This document shows, piece after piece, positions 34,726 to 43,876 of a stretch of DNA of 64,000 nt. This stretch comes from Flavobacterium sp. 20NA77.7. GTDB taxonomy: Bacteria > Bacteroidota > Bacteroidia > Flavobacteriales > Flavobacteriaceae. Position numbers and translations under genes: made by a program. The DNA lies in the NCBI RefSeq assembly GCF_031326205.1, contig NZ_CP133721.1, positions 1,922,001 through 1,986,000 on the forward strand, written 5' to 3'. Positions within the stretch are counted from its first letter, which is position 1; each line of letters begins with the position of its first letter. Under the pieces are notes generated by a model. That model was not told the origin of the DNA. It was given only the letters and a program-made list of their open reading frames with translations, and made no database searches.

Positions 34726-35601
34726 ATGTTGAGTATTGACCCAAAACAAATAGCACCTGCTAAACTACAAGGTTATCTACAAAGTGCCATAGCACCAAGA
34801 CCTATAGCATTTGCAAGTACTTTAGATGAATATGGAAACCCAAATTTGTCTCCTTTTAGTTTTTTTAATGTATTTAGTTCAAATCCTCCTATCTTAATTT
34901 TTTCACCCGCTAGAAGAGTCAGAGATAATTCTATAAAACACACCTTAATTAATGCACAAGACACTAAAGAAGTGGTAATTAATGTGGTAAACTATGACAT
35001 TGTACAGCAAATGTCTTTATCAAGTACAGAATATCCGGGAGGGATTAATGAATTTGAAAAAGCGGGGTTAACCATGCTGCCTTCTGACCTAGTTAAACCA
35101 TACAGAGTTGCAGAAAGTCCCGTGCAATTTGAATGTAAAATTAATGAAATCATTCCTCTAGGTGACCAAGGTGGCGCTGGAAATTTAGTAATTTGTGAAG
35201 TGGTAAAAATGCACATTCATGAAGAAATATTAGACGATACAGGAACAATAGACCCTTTTAAAATTGATTTAGTTTCAAGATTAGGTGGAAATTGGTACGG
35301 AAGAGCCAATCAAGGTCTGTTTGAAGTGGAAAAACCTTTAACCACCTTAGGGATTGGAGTAGATCAAATTCCAGATTTCATTAAAGAAAGTGGTTATTTT
35401 GACGGTAATGACTTAGGTAAATTAGGGAATATAGAAAAAATACCAACTGACGAAGAAATTGCTATATTTGTAAAAGAAAATTTTGAAGTCAAAGCAGTAT
35501 TAAGTGCAGACGATTTGCACACAAAATTTCAAAAAGCAAAAGAATATGTAGATAATGGAAAAGCACTTGATGCTTGGAAATTGTTATTAGCACAAAAATA
35601 A
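34726..35601 (+). CDS. Flavin reductase-like, FMN-binding split-barrel protein
   Basis: 291 residues. The split-barrel flavin-binding domain spans about 10-200 (YLQSAIAPRPIAFASTLDEYGNPNLSPFSFFNVFSSNPPILIFSPARRVRDNS). It is probably a flavoprotein reductase that uses bound FMN; its partner or substrate is unknown. Residues 220-291 form a Glu/Lys-rich helical tail not found in short members. The next gene (DUF3127) starts 11 bases later. Confidence 0.88.
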   Translation: MLSIDPKQIAPAKLQGYLQSAIAPRPIAFASTLDEYGNPNLSPFSFFNVFSSNPPILIFSPARRVRDNSIKHTLINAQDTKEVVINVVNYDIVQQMSLSSTEYPGGINEFEKAGLTMLPSDLVKPYRVAESPVQFECKINEIIPLGDQGGAGNLVICEVVKMHIHEEILDDTGTIDPFKIDLVSRLGGNWYGRANQGLFEVEKPLTTLGIGVDQIPDFIKESGYFDGNDLGKLGNIEKIPTDEEIAIFVKENFEVKAVLSADDLHTKFQKAKEYVDNGKALDAWKLLLAQK

Positions 35602-35612
35602 AAAATAATAGT

Positions 35613-36002
35613 ATGGAAGTAATTGGTAAAATTAAAGTAATTAACCCTGTACAAGAGGTTAGTGCATCATTTAAAAAGAGAGAATTAGTTGTAACAACAG
35701 AAGAACAATATCCTCAACATATTTTAGTTGAGTTTACTCAAGCAAAAGTAGATGATTTGAATAGCTACCAAGTTGGCGAACAAGTAAAAGTTTCTATCAA
35801 CTTAAGAGGTAGAGAATGGGTAAATCCACAAGGAGAAACTAAATATTTCAACTCTATTCAAGGTTGGAGAATTGAAAGAATGACAGCCAGTACTCAGCAA
35901 GAACAAGCTATGAGCACGGAAATGCCACCTATACCAGCTGCAGATGCTTTTGAGCCTGCAACTACTTTTAACGAAAACGAACACGACGATTTACCTTTCT
36001 AA
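35613..36002 (+). CDS. DUF3127 protein (OB-fold-like, SSB-like tail)
   Basis: 129 residues from the ATG at 35613 (MEVIGKIKVINPVQEVS). A longer frame overlapping the flavin reductase is unlikely. The core KKRELVVTTEEQYPQHILVEFTQAKVDDL...VKVSINLRGREWVNPQGETKYFNSIQGWRIERM matches the DUF3127 family. The tail ends ENEHDDLPF, which resembles the acidic hydrophobic tip by which single-stranded DNA-binding proteins recruit partners; ssb in this window also ends DLPF. A nucleic-acid role is an inference. Confidence 0.88.
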   Translation: MEVIGKIKVINPVQEVSASFKKRELVVTTEEQYPQHILVEFTQAKVDDLNSYQVGEQVKVSINLRGREWVNPQGETKYFNSIQGWRIERMTASTQQEQAMSTEMPPIPAADAFEPATTFNENEHDDLPF

Positions 36003-36055
36003 AAGTTAGAAGTCAGAATTTAGAAGTCAGAAGTTATATAATTTCTGGCTTTTTC
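36001..36055 (+). repeat. Heptad repeat AGAAGTC with terminator hairpin
   Basis: From 36001 to 36035 the sequence runs in five 7-base words, two exactly AGAAGTC (36008-36014, 36022-36028) and the rest close variants. AAGTCAGAA (36024-36032) then pairs with TTCTGGCTT (36043-36051, one G-U), followed by T-rich sequence. It doubles as terminator of the flavin reductase-DUF3127 unit. Confidence 0.8.
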
Positions 36056-36095
36056 TTTTTCTAAATTGTAGTAACTGAATTCTAAATTTAAAATA

Positions 36096-36731
36096 ATGTA
36101 TTTTTTAACCAAAGAGCTTTATTTTCCTCCCATTACTGAAACTTCCAGTGAAGGTGTTCTTGCAATTGGTGGCGATCTATCTGCAGAACGGTTGATTTTA
36201 GCTTACAAAAATGGAATTTTTCCTTGGTTTAATGAAGACGAACCTATCTTATGGTGGTGTCCAGAAGAGCGTATGGTATTATTTTTTGAAGATTTAAAAA
36301 TTTCAAAAAGCATGCGTAATGTTTTGAATCAAAACAAATTTAAAGTAACCTTTAATACCGCTTTCAACGAAGTAATTACGAGTTGTCAAAAAACAGCAAG
36401 AAAAGGACAAAACGACACTTGGATTACCGAAGAAATGGTAGAAGCCTATTGCAAGCTAAATAAATTAGGGGTAGCAAAAAGTGTAGAAGTTTGGCAAAAT
36501 GATGAATTAGTGGGTGGCTTATATGGTGTAGATTTAGGAGATGTTTTTTGTGGAGAAAGTATGTTTTCAAAAGTTGCTAATGCGAGTAAAGTAGCCTTTA
36601 TTCATTTAGCGAAGCAATTAGAAAAAGCAAATTATAAACTCCTCGATTGCCAAGTATATAATGATCATTTAGCTAGTTTAGGCTGTGTGGAAATTGACAG
36701 AGAAGATTTTATCAAAATACTTACATTATAA
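36096..36731 (+). CDS. aat: Leucyl/phenylalanyl-tRNA--protein transferase
   Basis: 211 residues. Adds Leu or Phe from aminoacyl-tRNA to N-terminal Lys or Arg of proteins, marking them for ClpS/ClpAP. Family motifs: ILAIGGDLSAERLILAYKNGIFPWFNEDEPILWWCPEERMVLF and AYCKLNKLGVAKSVEVWQNDELVGGLYGVDLGDVFCGESMFS. It starts the aat-DUF2490 pair. Confidence 0.97.
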   Translation: MYFLTKELYFPPITETSSEGVLAIGGDLSAERLILAYKNGIFPWFNEDEPILWWCPEERMVLFFEDLKISKSMRNVLNQNKFKVTFNTAFNEVITSCQKTARKGQNDTWITEEMVEAYCKLNKLGVAKSVEVWQNDELVGGLYGVDLGDVFCGESMFSKVANASKVAFIHLAKQLEKANYKLLDCQVYNDHLASLGCVEIDREDFIKILTL

Positions 36732-36742
36732 TTTATTTAATT

Positions 36743-37459
36743 ATGAAAAAAATTCTCCTCATTAGTATTATCCTAAATTTCAATATTAGCTTCAGTCAAA
36801 ATTTAAAATTTTACGGCTTTTTACCAATACTTAATCAAACTGGGAAAATTAATAAAAAAACAAACTACAACCTTTTTATTTCTACTACCCTTGATTCATT
36901 TAATCAAAATATAAATGGAATTGAATATCCTGCAACTGATTTACAATTTTATTTGCAACCAAGCATTATTTATATTTTTTCTCCTAAGATAAACTATAGT
37001 TTAAGTTACACATATCAACGAAACAATCCTTTTAATGAGAATTATTTTAATGAACATCGTATTTGGGAACAAATAGCATTTTTATATAACATAGCAAATA
37101 GTCGTCTTTCAAACAGATTAAGATTAGAAGAAAGATTTATTGAAAATAAAATTAACAATAGTTATCCATTTTCAACTCGATTAAGGTATCAAATAGGTTT
37201 CAATACACCTTTTAAGAACAAGGATTTTTATTTGAATACATATAATGAATTTTATTTTAGTTTGACTGGAGCAAAGAACGCTACTTATAGTGAAAATTGG
37301 GCATATATAGGATGTGGATACAAAATAGGAAAAACAAGTCAACTAGAAGTTGGATATTTAAATCAAATTGCCGTTAGAAATAAACAAAAAGATTTACGCT
37401 TCTTAAATCTTTTACAAATAATGTGGATTACCAATTTTAATTTTAAAAAAAATAACTAA
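36743..37459 (+). CDS. DUF2490 outer-membrane barrel-like protein
   Basis: 238 residues with a signal peptide (MKKILLISIILNFNISFSQ). Alternating Tyr/Phe/Asn-rich strands such as INYSLSYTYQRNNPF, HRIWEQIAFLYNIANSRLSNRLRLEERF and TRLRYQIGFNTPF match the DUF2490 family, predicted small beta-barrels of the outer membrane. Function unknown. Its stop is one base from the convergent VF530 gene. Confidence 0.85.
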   Translation: MKKILLISIILNFNISFSQNLKFYGFLPILNQTGKINKKTNYNLFISTTLDSFNQNINGIEYPATDLQFYLQPSIIYIFSPKINYSLSYTYQRNNPFNENYFNEHRIWEQIAFLYNIANSRLSNRLRLEERFIENKINNSYPFSTRLRYQIGFNTPFKNKDFYLNTYNEFYFSLTGAKNATYSENWAYIGCGYKIGKTSQLEVGYLNQIAVRNKQKDLRFLNLLQIMWITNFNFKKNN

Positions 37460-37460
37460 A

Positions 37461-37673
37461 TTAATCTTCGAAATATTTTAAACTCTTTATATACAAATCT
37501 TCTACTTTTTTTCTTGCCCAAGGTGTTTTTCGTAAAAAAGTTAAACTTGATTTTATAGACGGATTACTCTTAAAACAATTGATAGGAATTAATTCTGACA
37601 AGGTATCAAAACCAAAATAGGCTACTAGTTGCTCTACGATATGTTGTAATGTTTTTCCGTGTAATGGATCCAT
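37461..37673 (-). CDS. VF530/DUF2132 small DNA-binding-like protein
   Basis: 70 residues from the ATG at 37673 (MDPLHGKTLQHIVEQL). The frame is open further up to a TTG, but ATG plus the conserved family start decides. The motif LIPINCFKSNPSIKSSLTFLRKTPWARKKVEDLY is diagnostic of the family, a helical fold suspected of DNA binding. Downstream of tag in the same direction, 26 bases apart. Confidence 0.9.
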   Translation of the reverse strand: MDPLHGKTLQHIVEQLVAYFGFDTLSELIPINCFKSNPSIKSSLTFLRKTPWARKKVEDLYIKSLKYFED

Positions 37674-37699
37674 CTTATAAATTAGTTTGGGTATTAATA

Positions 37700-38257
37700 T
37701 CAATTTCTAGTCCAACAATCTTCTACATGATCATTAACCATTCCAGTGGCTTGCATGTGTGCATAAACTACCGTAGAACCTACAAATTTGAATCCTCTTT
37801 TTTTCAAATCCTTACTTAGCCTATCTGAAATTTCGGTTGTGGCAGGAACATCTTTTAAAGTAGCTGGCTTACTATCTATTGGTTTACCATCGACAAAAGC
37901 CCAAATATAAGTCGAAAAACTACCAAATTCTTCCTGTACTTTTATAAATGCTTGCGCATTAGTAACTGCGGCTTTAATTTTCAATTTATTTCTAATTATT
38001 CCTGCGTCTTCACATAGTGTTTGAATTTGTGCATCTGTAAACTGGGCTACTTTTTGAACATCAAAATTTTTAAAGGCTTTTCTAAAATTTTCTCTTTTTG
38101 CTAAAACCGTGTACCAACTTAAACCCGCCTGAAACGTTTCTAAAATTAAAAATTCAAAAATAGTAGCATCATCATATACGGGTTTACCCCATTCCTTATC
38201 ATGATAATTTCTATACAAATCATCTTTTTCGCACCAAGCACATCGCAATTTACTCAT
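37700..38257 (-). CDS. tag: DNA-3-methyladenine glycosylase I
   Basis: 185 residues from the ATG at 38257 (MSKLRCAWCEKDDLYRNYHDKEWG). This start lies two bases from the upstream stop, good for coupling. Removes 3-methyladenine from alkylated DNA. Signatures: FEFLILETFQAGLSWYTVLAKRENFRKAF with the catalytic-pocket Trp, the Cys/His zinc site formed by the N-terminal CxxC region and the C-terminal HVEDCW, and GFKFVGSTVVYAHMQATGMVNDH. Confidence 0.95.
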   Translation of the reverse strand: MSKLRCAWCEKDDLYRNYHDKEWGKPVYDDATIFEFLILETFQAGLSWYTVLAKRENFRKAFKNFDVQKVAQFTDAQIQTLCEDAGIIRNKLKIKAAVTNAQAFIKVQEEFGSFSTYIWAFVDGKPIDSKPATLKDVPATTEISDRLSKDLKKRGFKFVGSTVVYAHMQATGMVNDHVEDCWTRN

Positions 38258-38900
38258 TGTTATGAATGTATTTTTCAATTAAATAATGACCTAAATAAAT
38301 TAATGGAGTGAGTAAAACCGCAATAATTAATTTAAATGCATATCCTGTAAATGAAAACTCAATATATTGTGAAGTAGTCCAAATTCCGGGTAAATAAAAC
38401 GCAATTCCTCCTACCACAAAGGAATCAATTAATTGAGACAATACGGTAGAACCTGTACTGCGCAGCCAAAGCATTTTATTACCTGTTCTTTCTTTAAAAA
38501 AATTAAAAAAGGTAACATCTAAAAATTGAGCAACTAAAAAAGCTGTAATGGAACCTATAATAATTAAATTACTTTGACCAAAAACTTGTTTAAAAGCATC
38601 ATTAGAAACAGGGCTTATTCCTTTCGCTTCGGGAATTTTCATAGCAAAATAAAGAATAATAAAACAGTATGAAATGAGCCCTGCAGTTATGATACTTAAT
38701 CTTTTTACGCCTTGTTTACCAAAATATTCATTAATTAAATCGGTAACAATAAAAACAATAGGCCAAGGTAAAATTCCCATGCTCAAAACGAAGGGGCCAA
38801 CTTGAATAAGTTTTCCTCCTATTAATTCTGCAGTAACCGCATTAGTAATAAAAATACCTGCTAGAATTACATATACTATTTCTTTTCTTGTTCGTAGCAT
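38250..38900 (-). CDS. Queuosine precursor transporter (YhhQ/VUT family)
   Basis: 216 residues and about six membrane helices. Typical motifs are ITNAVTAELIGGKLIQVG, PWPIVFIVTDLINEYFGKQGVKRL and FNFFKERTGNKMLWLRSTGSTVLSQLIDSF. Imports preQ0/preQ1 or queuine for tRNA modification at position 34. Four bases downstream of the TraB/GumN gene, and its stop nearly touches the tag start, so TraB-yhhQ-tag-VF530 form one run. Confidence 0.92.
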   Translation of the reverse strand: MLRTRKEIVYVILAGIFITNAVTAELIGGKLIQVGPFVLSMGILPWPIVFIVTDLINEYFGKQGVKRLSIITAGLISYCFIILYFAMKIPEAKGISPVSNDAFKQVFGQSNLIIIGSITAFLVAQFLDVTFFNFFKERTGNKMLWLRSTGSTVLSQLIDSFVVGGIAFYLPGIWTTSQYIEFSFTGYAFKLIIAVLLTPLIYLGHYLIEKYIHNNE

Positions 38901-38904
38901 TTAC

Positions 38905-41900
38905 TTAATATTCGTCTTCCTCATAGTATTGTTCTTCATCATAAGCTTGATTTTCTTGCTTTTTAGAAAAATTTACACGAAGATGATTTTCATTCAAGGA
39001 TTTATCAATTAACATTTTATAATTTTCGGCAATTTCTTTTTCTTCTAAAATACGTCGAGAATCTAGTTTTTTAAACATTTTTAAATTTAACCTACCTTGC
39101 TCTTCAACAAAGGCAATTCCAGAAATATTTTCCGCATTTTGCGCATAAGAATCCTCTTCAATGTTAATATTTTTGTAGAAGAAATATACGAGTTTTTTGT
39201 CCTTATATTGCACTTCTTTCTTTTCTAATAGTACAATTGAATCTTTATTTTTTTCAATGTCTTCATAGTAATCAATTGCTGCTTTTACAATTGTATCTTG
39301 AGAAAATTTGTCTAGAATATCAAACTGCTTATTATGATAAAGCATTTGAAAGGCGTTATATCTTGTTTTAGGATTGTCAATTAATTGTTGAACCTTCACG
39401 CGTTCTAACTTGTTATTTTTAACTAATTCTCTTTCTGCTAGTGCAATGTTTAATTGATCTATCTTTAAATTTTCAGCTTTTGTATATAATTGAGCTACTT
39501 CTTTATCATTTTTAAAAGAATAAAGTATATCTAAATAATTGTTTAATTCCTCAATAGGTGCTTCTGCATCATAATTATATGCGTCTTCATCTTTAGCATC
39601 TTGTTTGTTTTTCCAACTAGAAAGTCTTTTTAACTCCAATTTTGCATTTGTAACCAACATCTTTTTATATGACTTGATTTTTTTAGGATGCACTTTGTCA
39701 GAATTAAGTAAGGCTGTTACAAAATTAACTACTGGTTCGTGATATTCTTTTATACTGTAATATTCTAAAATATCTGGATAAAGAACATATGCATTTTCTA
39801 AATCCCAATTAAACAGATTAAATAATCCCGAAATCACATAGCCACTTTCAGAAATTGGCAAATCATAATCTAACAATTCGGCAATTTTTAAATAACCTTC
39901 TTTGCTTTCTTGGTAAGTTAAAGCGCGTAAAATAGCGAATTGAACCTGAGTTGTAACATCTTGTTTTTTATAAGCTTGTTCTAAAAAAGGAATAATTTCT
40001 GGTGATTTAATTGCGCCTATTTTTTCATAAATTTCTTCCATCAATCCTACCTCATCGTTTTTAAAATCAAATTTTTCTAAGATCTCTTTCAACTTCGGAA
40101 AATCTTCTTTTTCGATAGTTAAATTATCAAAGGATTTTATGGCTGAATTTCTAATGCTATCATGTTCACTAAACAAATCTTCCTCAAAGAAGCGCAATTT
40201 GTTTTCAAACAATGTTCTTGAAGGTACGCTGTCATTCACTTTAAATGAACTGTATATTTTTTCAATAAAAGTATCATCATTTTTATAATCTTTATCTACC
40301 AACGTTTTAAGCACATAGGTTTCTCCTTTCTTCATGACTACTTTATACTTAATAGCTTGTGTAGATTTAGGTTTAGTGGCCATTACTTCGTATACATAAT
40401 AATCTTTTTCAGGTTGGGCAGTTATTTTTTCATTTGTTAATACTAATTTCTCATCTGTCACTAAACCTAATTTTTTTTCCCACTCAGAAGAAGCATAATC
40501 TGTTGGGTCAAATTTATCTCCTTTTTTCTTATCGTCCGAAATTCCTACTGAACTAAAACTACCTGCTGAAACATCGTCAATTGCAACCGCAGTGGTATCA
40601 ACCGCAGCATTTGTGGTAACAATATCATTATAATTTTCTGATTCAAAATCAGTGGCTAAATTTTCTCTTAAGTTAGCATATAATGAATCGATTACTTTAT
40701 AACTTTCATATTTATGTGAAGCATAGTAATTCAACTCAACTTCCGTTTTATTTGGCGAAAAGAATTCAAATGTTTTTGATTTTGGCTCAAAATGATTTTT
40801 CTTTTTATCGTCATAATCATATCTATTTTTACGTTCAAATTTAAAATCTAAGTATTCATTCTCTTTCTTAGGCACTTCAACCGTAAAAAAGGCTGTTGTA
40901 TCTTTAAAGACTTTGTAAGGCACATCAGCTACTTTTGGTTTAATTTCGAAAGAAGTAAAAAACTGTTCAGCTTTCTTTTTTGAAGCATTTATTGTTCCCA
41001 ATAAATAATATTTATTTCCTTTTAATTTTGATTTTAAATGGATTTCTTTGTCTTCTTGCTTAGACTGAGAAATAAACTCAAATTGTTTTTTATCAAAATA
41101 GGTTTGGGTTGAATCTAAATCATGTTGTAAGTAGTATTCATAATGCATTCTTTTTAATTCAAACTCAGAATCTTCTAGATTAGAATTATCCATTAATGAT
41201 TTTTCAACAACAAAATAAGTAGCTTTTTCTTGTTCGTCATAGCCATAATACTCCACATCTGTAAGTTGTTTATTGTCTTTTTTATTTCCTATGGAAATAG
41301 CATACGTAGGCATTTCTACTTGGAAACCTCCTTTATATGGTGTAAAAAGTTCTGTATCTTGTTTATATAACTTCAATTTAATATTGTTGTATACCTCATC
41401 TTCATATTTTCTAACATAATCTCCTTCTCCACCCATAATTATGGCTATAATTTCAAGCGGTGTTATGTAGTATCTGTAGTGTTGTGCTTTACTTGTTTTA
41501 GTAATACTTTTTATATCATAAACGAAATAATTTTTTTCCTGATATGCTTTTTTCTCTAAAATTTCTCCTGGTATATTTTCAAAAAACAAACTATCTAAGG
41601 TTTTATGATTAAATTGTTTATCTTTTTTATTAATAAAATCTTTAAGCAACATGCGTTTTACATTAATAAATCCGCCATTTGCCAAATCTGGTGATTCTAA
41701 GTTTTCTCCATTTTCAAGAACTAACGGATACAACGGTAAAGTCACCATACCATCTGATGTTGATCTTACTTCAAACGTTGGTTTTACAAAATAATCTTCA
41801 ATTTGTTTTTTAATTTTTTTCCCTTTTTCTGTATAGTCACTAAAGATTGGTTTTACGGTATATCCCTTTTTACGTAACAATTCAATCATACCATTTTTAC

Positions 41901-42681
41901 CAGGTAAATGAGCTGCACCTACAGCACTAAACAAACTACCTGTTTTCATAATAGAATCCATGCTTTTTACCATTCCAATATTTCGGTCATATAACATGGC
42001 TTTGTTATATACTTTTGGGGTACCAAGGGTATTTAATGTATCGATTAAATCTAGATCTTTTTCTCTGTATGCATCTGTTAAAACGTCATTATAGGAACGC
42101 TTTTTTAAAATTTTCAACAAAAGTTGTTTATTTTTATCTACTTCTTTCATATCCATTTCAGATTCAGCCTTCATGATAGAAAAAGTAGTAGTCTTTACAT
42201 TTTCAAGTCCTAGTGTTTTTTTACCATATTTTTTACCAGTACGGTAAATAAACATATCTAAATACGTTTCTTCTTGGTATTCTTGATTTGCCTCGTTTGT
42301 TCTAGATAGCAAACTAATTAAGTTATAATTTGAACCTCTAAATAATGGATACAAATTATCTTTTTTTAGTGGTTGTGTATAAAATCTTGAATAAAATGAA
42401 CCATATTGATACACACCTTGATAAAAACTAAATAAGTCATATAACTCTGACCATGTATTTGGTTCGCTTTCATTAGCAATAAAATCAACGCCCATTAATT
42501 TTTCAAAAAAAGCGTCTGACAAATGATAGGATACTTTTTCACTTACATGCATGGTTCCATACATATAGGAATTTTTAGTTAATCCATTTCCTGAGATTTC
42601 CCAAAATAAACTTTGGTATTTTTTTTCTTGTGCAAATAAAGAAACTGTCACGAAAGACAGCATAAAAAGAATCTTTTTCAA
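38905..42681 (-). CDS. Very long TraB/GumN-domain protein with C-terminal repeat region
   Basis: 1258 residues with a signal peptide (MKKILFMLSFVTVSLFAQ). Residues about 20-290 are a TraB/GumN domain: GTMH (42-45), FIANESEP and the distal SAVGAAHLPGKNGMIELLRKKGY, the motifs thought to form a protease-like site. Usual members are about 300 residues. The rest has a middle beta-rich part (300-700, with repeated FFTSFEIKP- and FIEKIYSSFKV-like ends) and a helical repeat part (about 830-1090: KEILEKFDFKNDEVGLMEEIYEKIG, IPFLEQAYKKQ). Periplasmic or surface location is inferred. Function unknown. Confidence 0.85.
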   Translation of the reverse strand: MKKILFMLSFVTVSLFAQEKKYQSLFWEISGNGLTKNSYMYGTMHVSEKVSYHLSDAFFEKLMGVDFIANESEPNTWSELYDLFSFYQGVYQYGSFYSRFYTQPLKKDNLYPLFRGSNYNLISLLSRTNEANQEYQEETYLDMFIYRTGKKYGKKTLGLENVKTTTFSIMKAESEMDMKEVDKNKQLLLKILKKRSYNDVLTDAYREKDLDLIDTLNTLGTPKVYNKAMLYDRNIGMVKSMDSIMKTGSLFSAVGAAHLPGKNGMIELLRKKGYTVKPIFSDYTEKGKKIKKQIEDYFVKPTFEVRSTSDGMVTLPLYPLVLENGENLESPDLANGGFINVKRMLLKDFINKKDKQFNHKTLDSLFFENIPGEILEKKAYQEKNYFVYDIKSITKTSKAQHYRYYITPLEIIAIIMGGEGDYVRKYEDEVYNNIKLKLYKQDTELFTPYKGGFQVEMPTYAISIGNKKDNKQLTDVEYYGYDEQEKATYFVVEKSLMDNSNLEDSEFELKRMHYEYYLQHDLDSTQTYFDKKQFEFISQSKQEDKEIHLKSKLKGNKYYLLGTINASKKKAEQFFTSFEIKPKVADVPYKVFKDTTAFFTVEVPKKENEYLDFKFERKNRYDYDDKKKNHFEPKSKTFEFFSPNKTEVELNYYASHKYESYKVIDSLYANLRENLATDFESENYNDIVTTNAAVDTTAVAIDDVSAGSFSSVGISDDKKKGDKFDPTDYASSEWEKKLGLVTDEKLVLTNEKITAQPEKDYYVYEVMATKPKSTQAIKYKVVMKKGETYVLKTLVDKDYKNDDTFIEKIYSSFKVNDSVPSRTLFENKLRFFEEDLFSEHDSIRNSAIKSFDNLTIEKEDFPKLKEILEKFDFKNDEVGLMEEIYEKIGAIKSPEIIPFLEQAYKKQDVTTQVQFAILRALTYQESKEGYLKIAELLDYDLPISESGYVISGLFNLFNWDLENAYVLYPDILEYYSIKEYHEPVVNFVTALLNSDKVHPKKIKSYKKMLVTNAKLELKRLSSWKNKQDAKDEDAYNYDAEAPIEELNNYLDILYSFKNDKEVAQLYTKAENLKIDQLNIALAERELVKNNKLERVKVQQLIDNPKTRYNAFQMLYHNKQFDILDKFSQDTIVKAAIDYYEDIEKNKDSIVLLEKKEVQYKDKKLVYFFYKNINIEEDSYAQNAENISGIAFVEEQGRLNLKMFKKLDSRRILEEKEIAENYKMLIDKSLNENHLRVNFSKKQENQAYDEEQYYEEDEY

Positions 42682-42709
42682 CGCTACTATTTTTTTGAAA
42701 TTATTTTCC

Positions 42710-42717
42710 CAAATATA
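42710..42717 (-). promoter_or_regulatory. Possible -7 element of the TraB/GumN gene
   Basis: TATATTTG on the minus strand, about 29 bases before the start. No matching -33. Confidence 0.45.
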
Positions 42718-42764
42718 TAGAATTGAAAAAGATATTTTGGTGTGTTTTTAAAAAATATTTTAGC

Positions 42765-43316
42765 TTATTTCCATTTTAAACTTTCCATGATTTGTTTCAT
42801 GTCATTTTTAATGTAATCTGCTGCAGGAAGAATAGAGTCAAAATTAGGTTTTGCATAAAAATACAAACTTGCTGTAATAAAATTTTTTGTGCTGTCTGTA
42901 GCATAAAACTGGGCATTTGTAGCCGCATTACCTCCTACTTGATAAAACATACCATACACTTTATCTTTAGAATTAACAAAAGGTTGTTCTGCTATATCAT
43001 TTGCTTTTATAGCATGCTCATAGGTTAGTTTTTGAGCATCCATCAATAATTTATCTAAATTTCCATTTACTGGCTTATAAGTCATAAAAATAGTTGCCTT
43101 CATTTTTGGGTAATGAATTTCTAAACCACAATTAGAAACTTCTTTAATAGAAACTTGTGTATTTTTATCAAATGCAAATGCACATTTGGAAGAAAATAGT
43201 TCATATTTAGCAGGCGCATATTCTAATCGTAATTGCCCCTTAGGTTTTGGTGTAACAGCATCTTTACATGAAAAAAATGCAACAACCAAACACAAATAAA
43301 AACAAGGTTTATTCAT
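42765..43316 (-). CDS. gldD: Gliding-motility lipoprotein GldD
   Basis: 183 residues. The lipobox ends at C17 (VVAFFSCKD). The body matches GldD: LRLEYAPAKYELFSSKCAFAFDKNTQV, GLEIHYPKMKATIFMTYKPV, KVYGMFYQVGGNAATNAQFYATDSTKNFITASLYFYAKPNFDSILPAADYIKNDMKQIMESLKW. GldD is required for gliding in Flavobacterium johnsoniae and is linked to the type IX secretion/gliding machinery. The usual neighbour gldE is absent upstream. A -7-like TAAATTTG lies at 43342-43335. Confidence 0.94.
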   Translation of the reverse strand: MNKPCFYLCLVVAFFSCKDAVTPKPKGQLRLEYAPAKYELFSSKCAFAFDKNTQVSIKEVSNCGLEIHYPKMKATIFMTYKPVNGNLDKLLMDAQKLTYEHAIKANDIAEQPFVNSKDKVYGMFYQVGGNAATNAQFYATDSTKNFITASLYFYAKPNFDSILPAADYIKNDMKQIMESLKWK

Positions 43317-43358
43317 AATTCTATTTTAAAAAAACAAATTTAAGGCTTATTCTAGAAC

Positions 43359-43398
43359 AAAAAAAAGAATAGTTACCTAATCTAGCATAACTATTCTT
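43359..43398 (-). terminator. ssb terminator
   Basis: AAGAATAGTTA (43365-43375) and TAACTATTCTT (43388-43398) form a perfect 11-bp stem. Read on the minus strand it ends in eight T. It separates ssb from gldD. Confidence 0.88.
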
Positions 43399-43422
43399 CG
43401 TTACTTTTATTGTTTTTAAGCA

Positions 43423-43860
43423 TTAAAATGGCAAATCTTTTCCAGACTCATTACCTAAAGAATCAAAATCAACTTCTTTAGATGCTGGAGGAGTTGTAGC
43501 TGGTTTTGTTAAATCAGCCTCTTTTTTAGTATTCAAAAATGTAAATTCGGTTACTTGAATTTCAGTAGTGTATTTTGTAGTACCATCTTCGGCTTGCCAT
43601 TGACGAGATTTTATTCTACCTTCAATATAAATTTTATCTCCTTTAGATAAATATTTCTCACACAATTCTGCAGCCTTATTTCTTACTACAATATTGTGCC
43701 ATTCTGTTGATGTTATTTTTTCACCAGTAGATTTATTAATATAAACCTCATTTGTTGCTAATGGAAATCTTCCAATGCAGTTTGTTGCATCAAAATAATG
43801 CATTTTTACTTCATCACCAAGATGACCAATTAAAATAACCTTATTTAGTGTTCCGTTCAT
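43423..43860 (-). CDS. ssb: Single-stranded DNA-binding protein
   Basis: 145 residues. The OB fold spans about 1-108 (NKVILIGHLGDEVKMHYFDATNCIGRFPLATNE, TSTEWHNIVVRNKAAELCEKYLSKGDKIYIEGRI), then a short linker and the partner-binding tip GKDLPF. Protects ssDNA in replication and repair and recruits partners through the tip. It lies just downstream of mutY but has its own good promoter and terminator. Confidence 0.96.
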   Translation of the reverse strand: MNGTLNKVILIGHLGDEVKMHYFDATNCIGRFPLATNEVYINKSTGEKITSTEWHNIVVRNKAAELCEKYLSKGDKIYIEGRIKSRQWQAEDGTTKYTTEIQVTEFTFLNTKKEADLTKPATTPPASKEVDFDSLGNESGKDLPF

Positions 43861-43876
43861 GGCTTATACTTTTTAT

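Noticed and set aside
36001-36035. Tandem AGAAGTC words as a CRISPR array
   Set aside because: Units are contiguous 7-mers without spacers and no cas genes are present.
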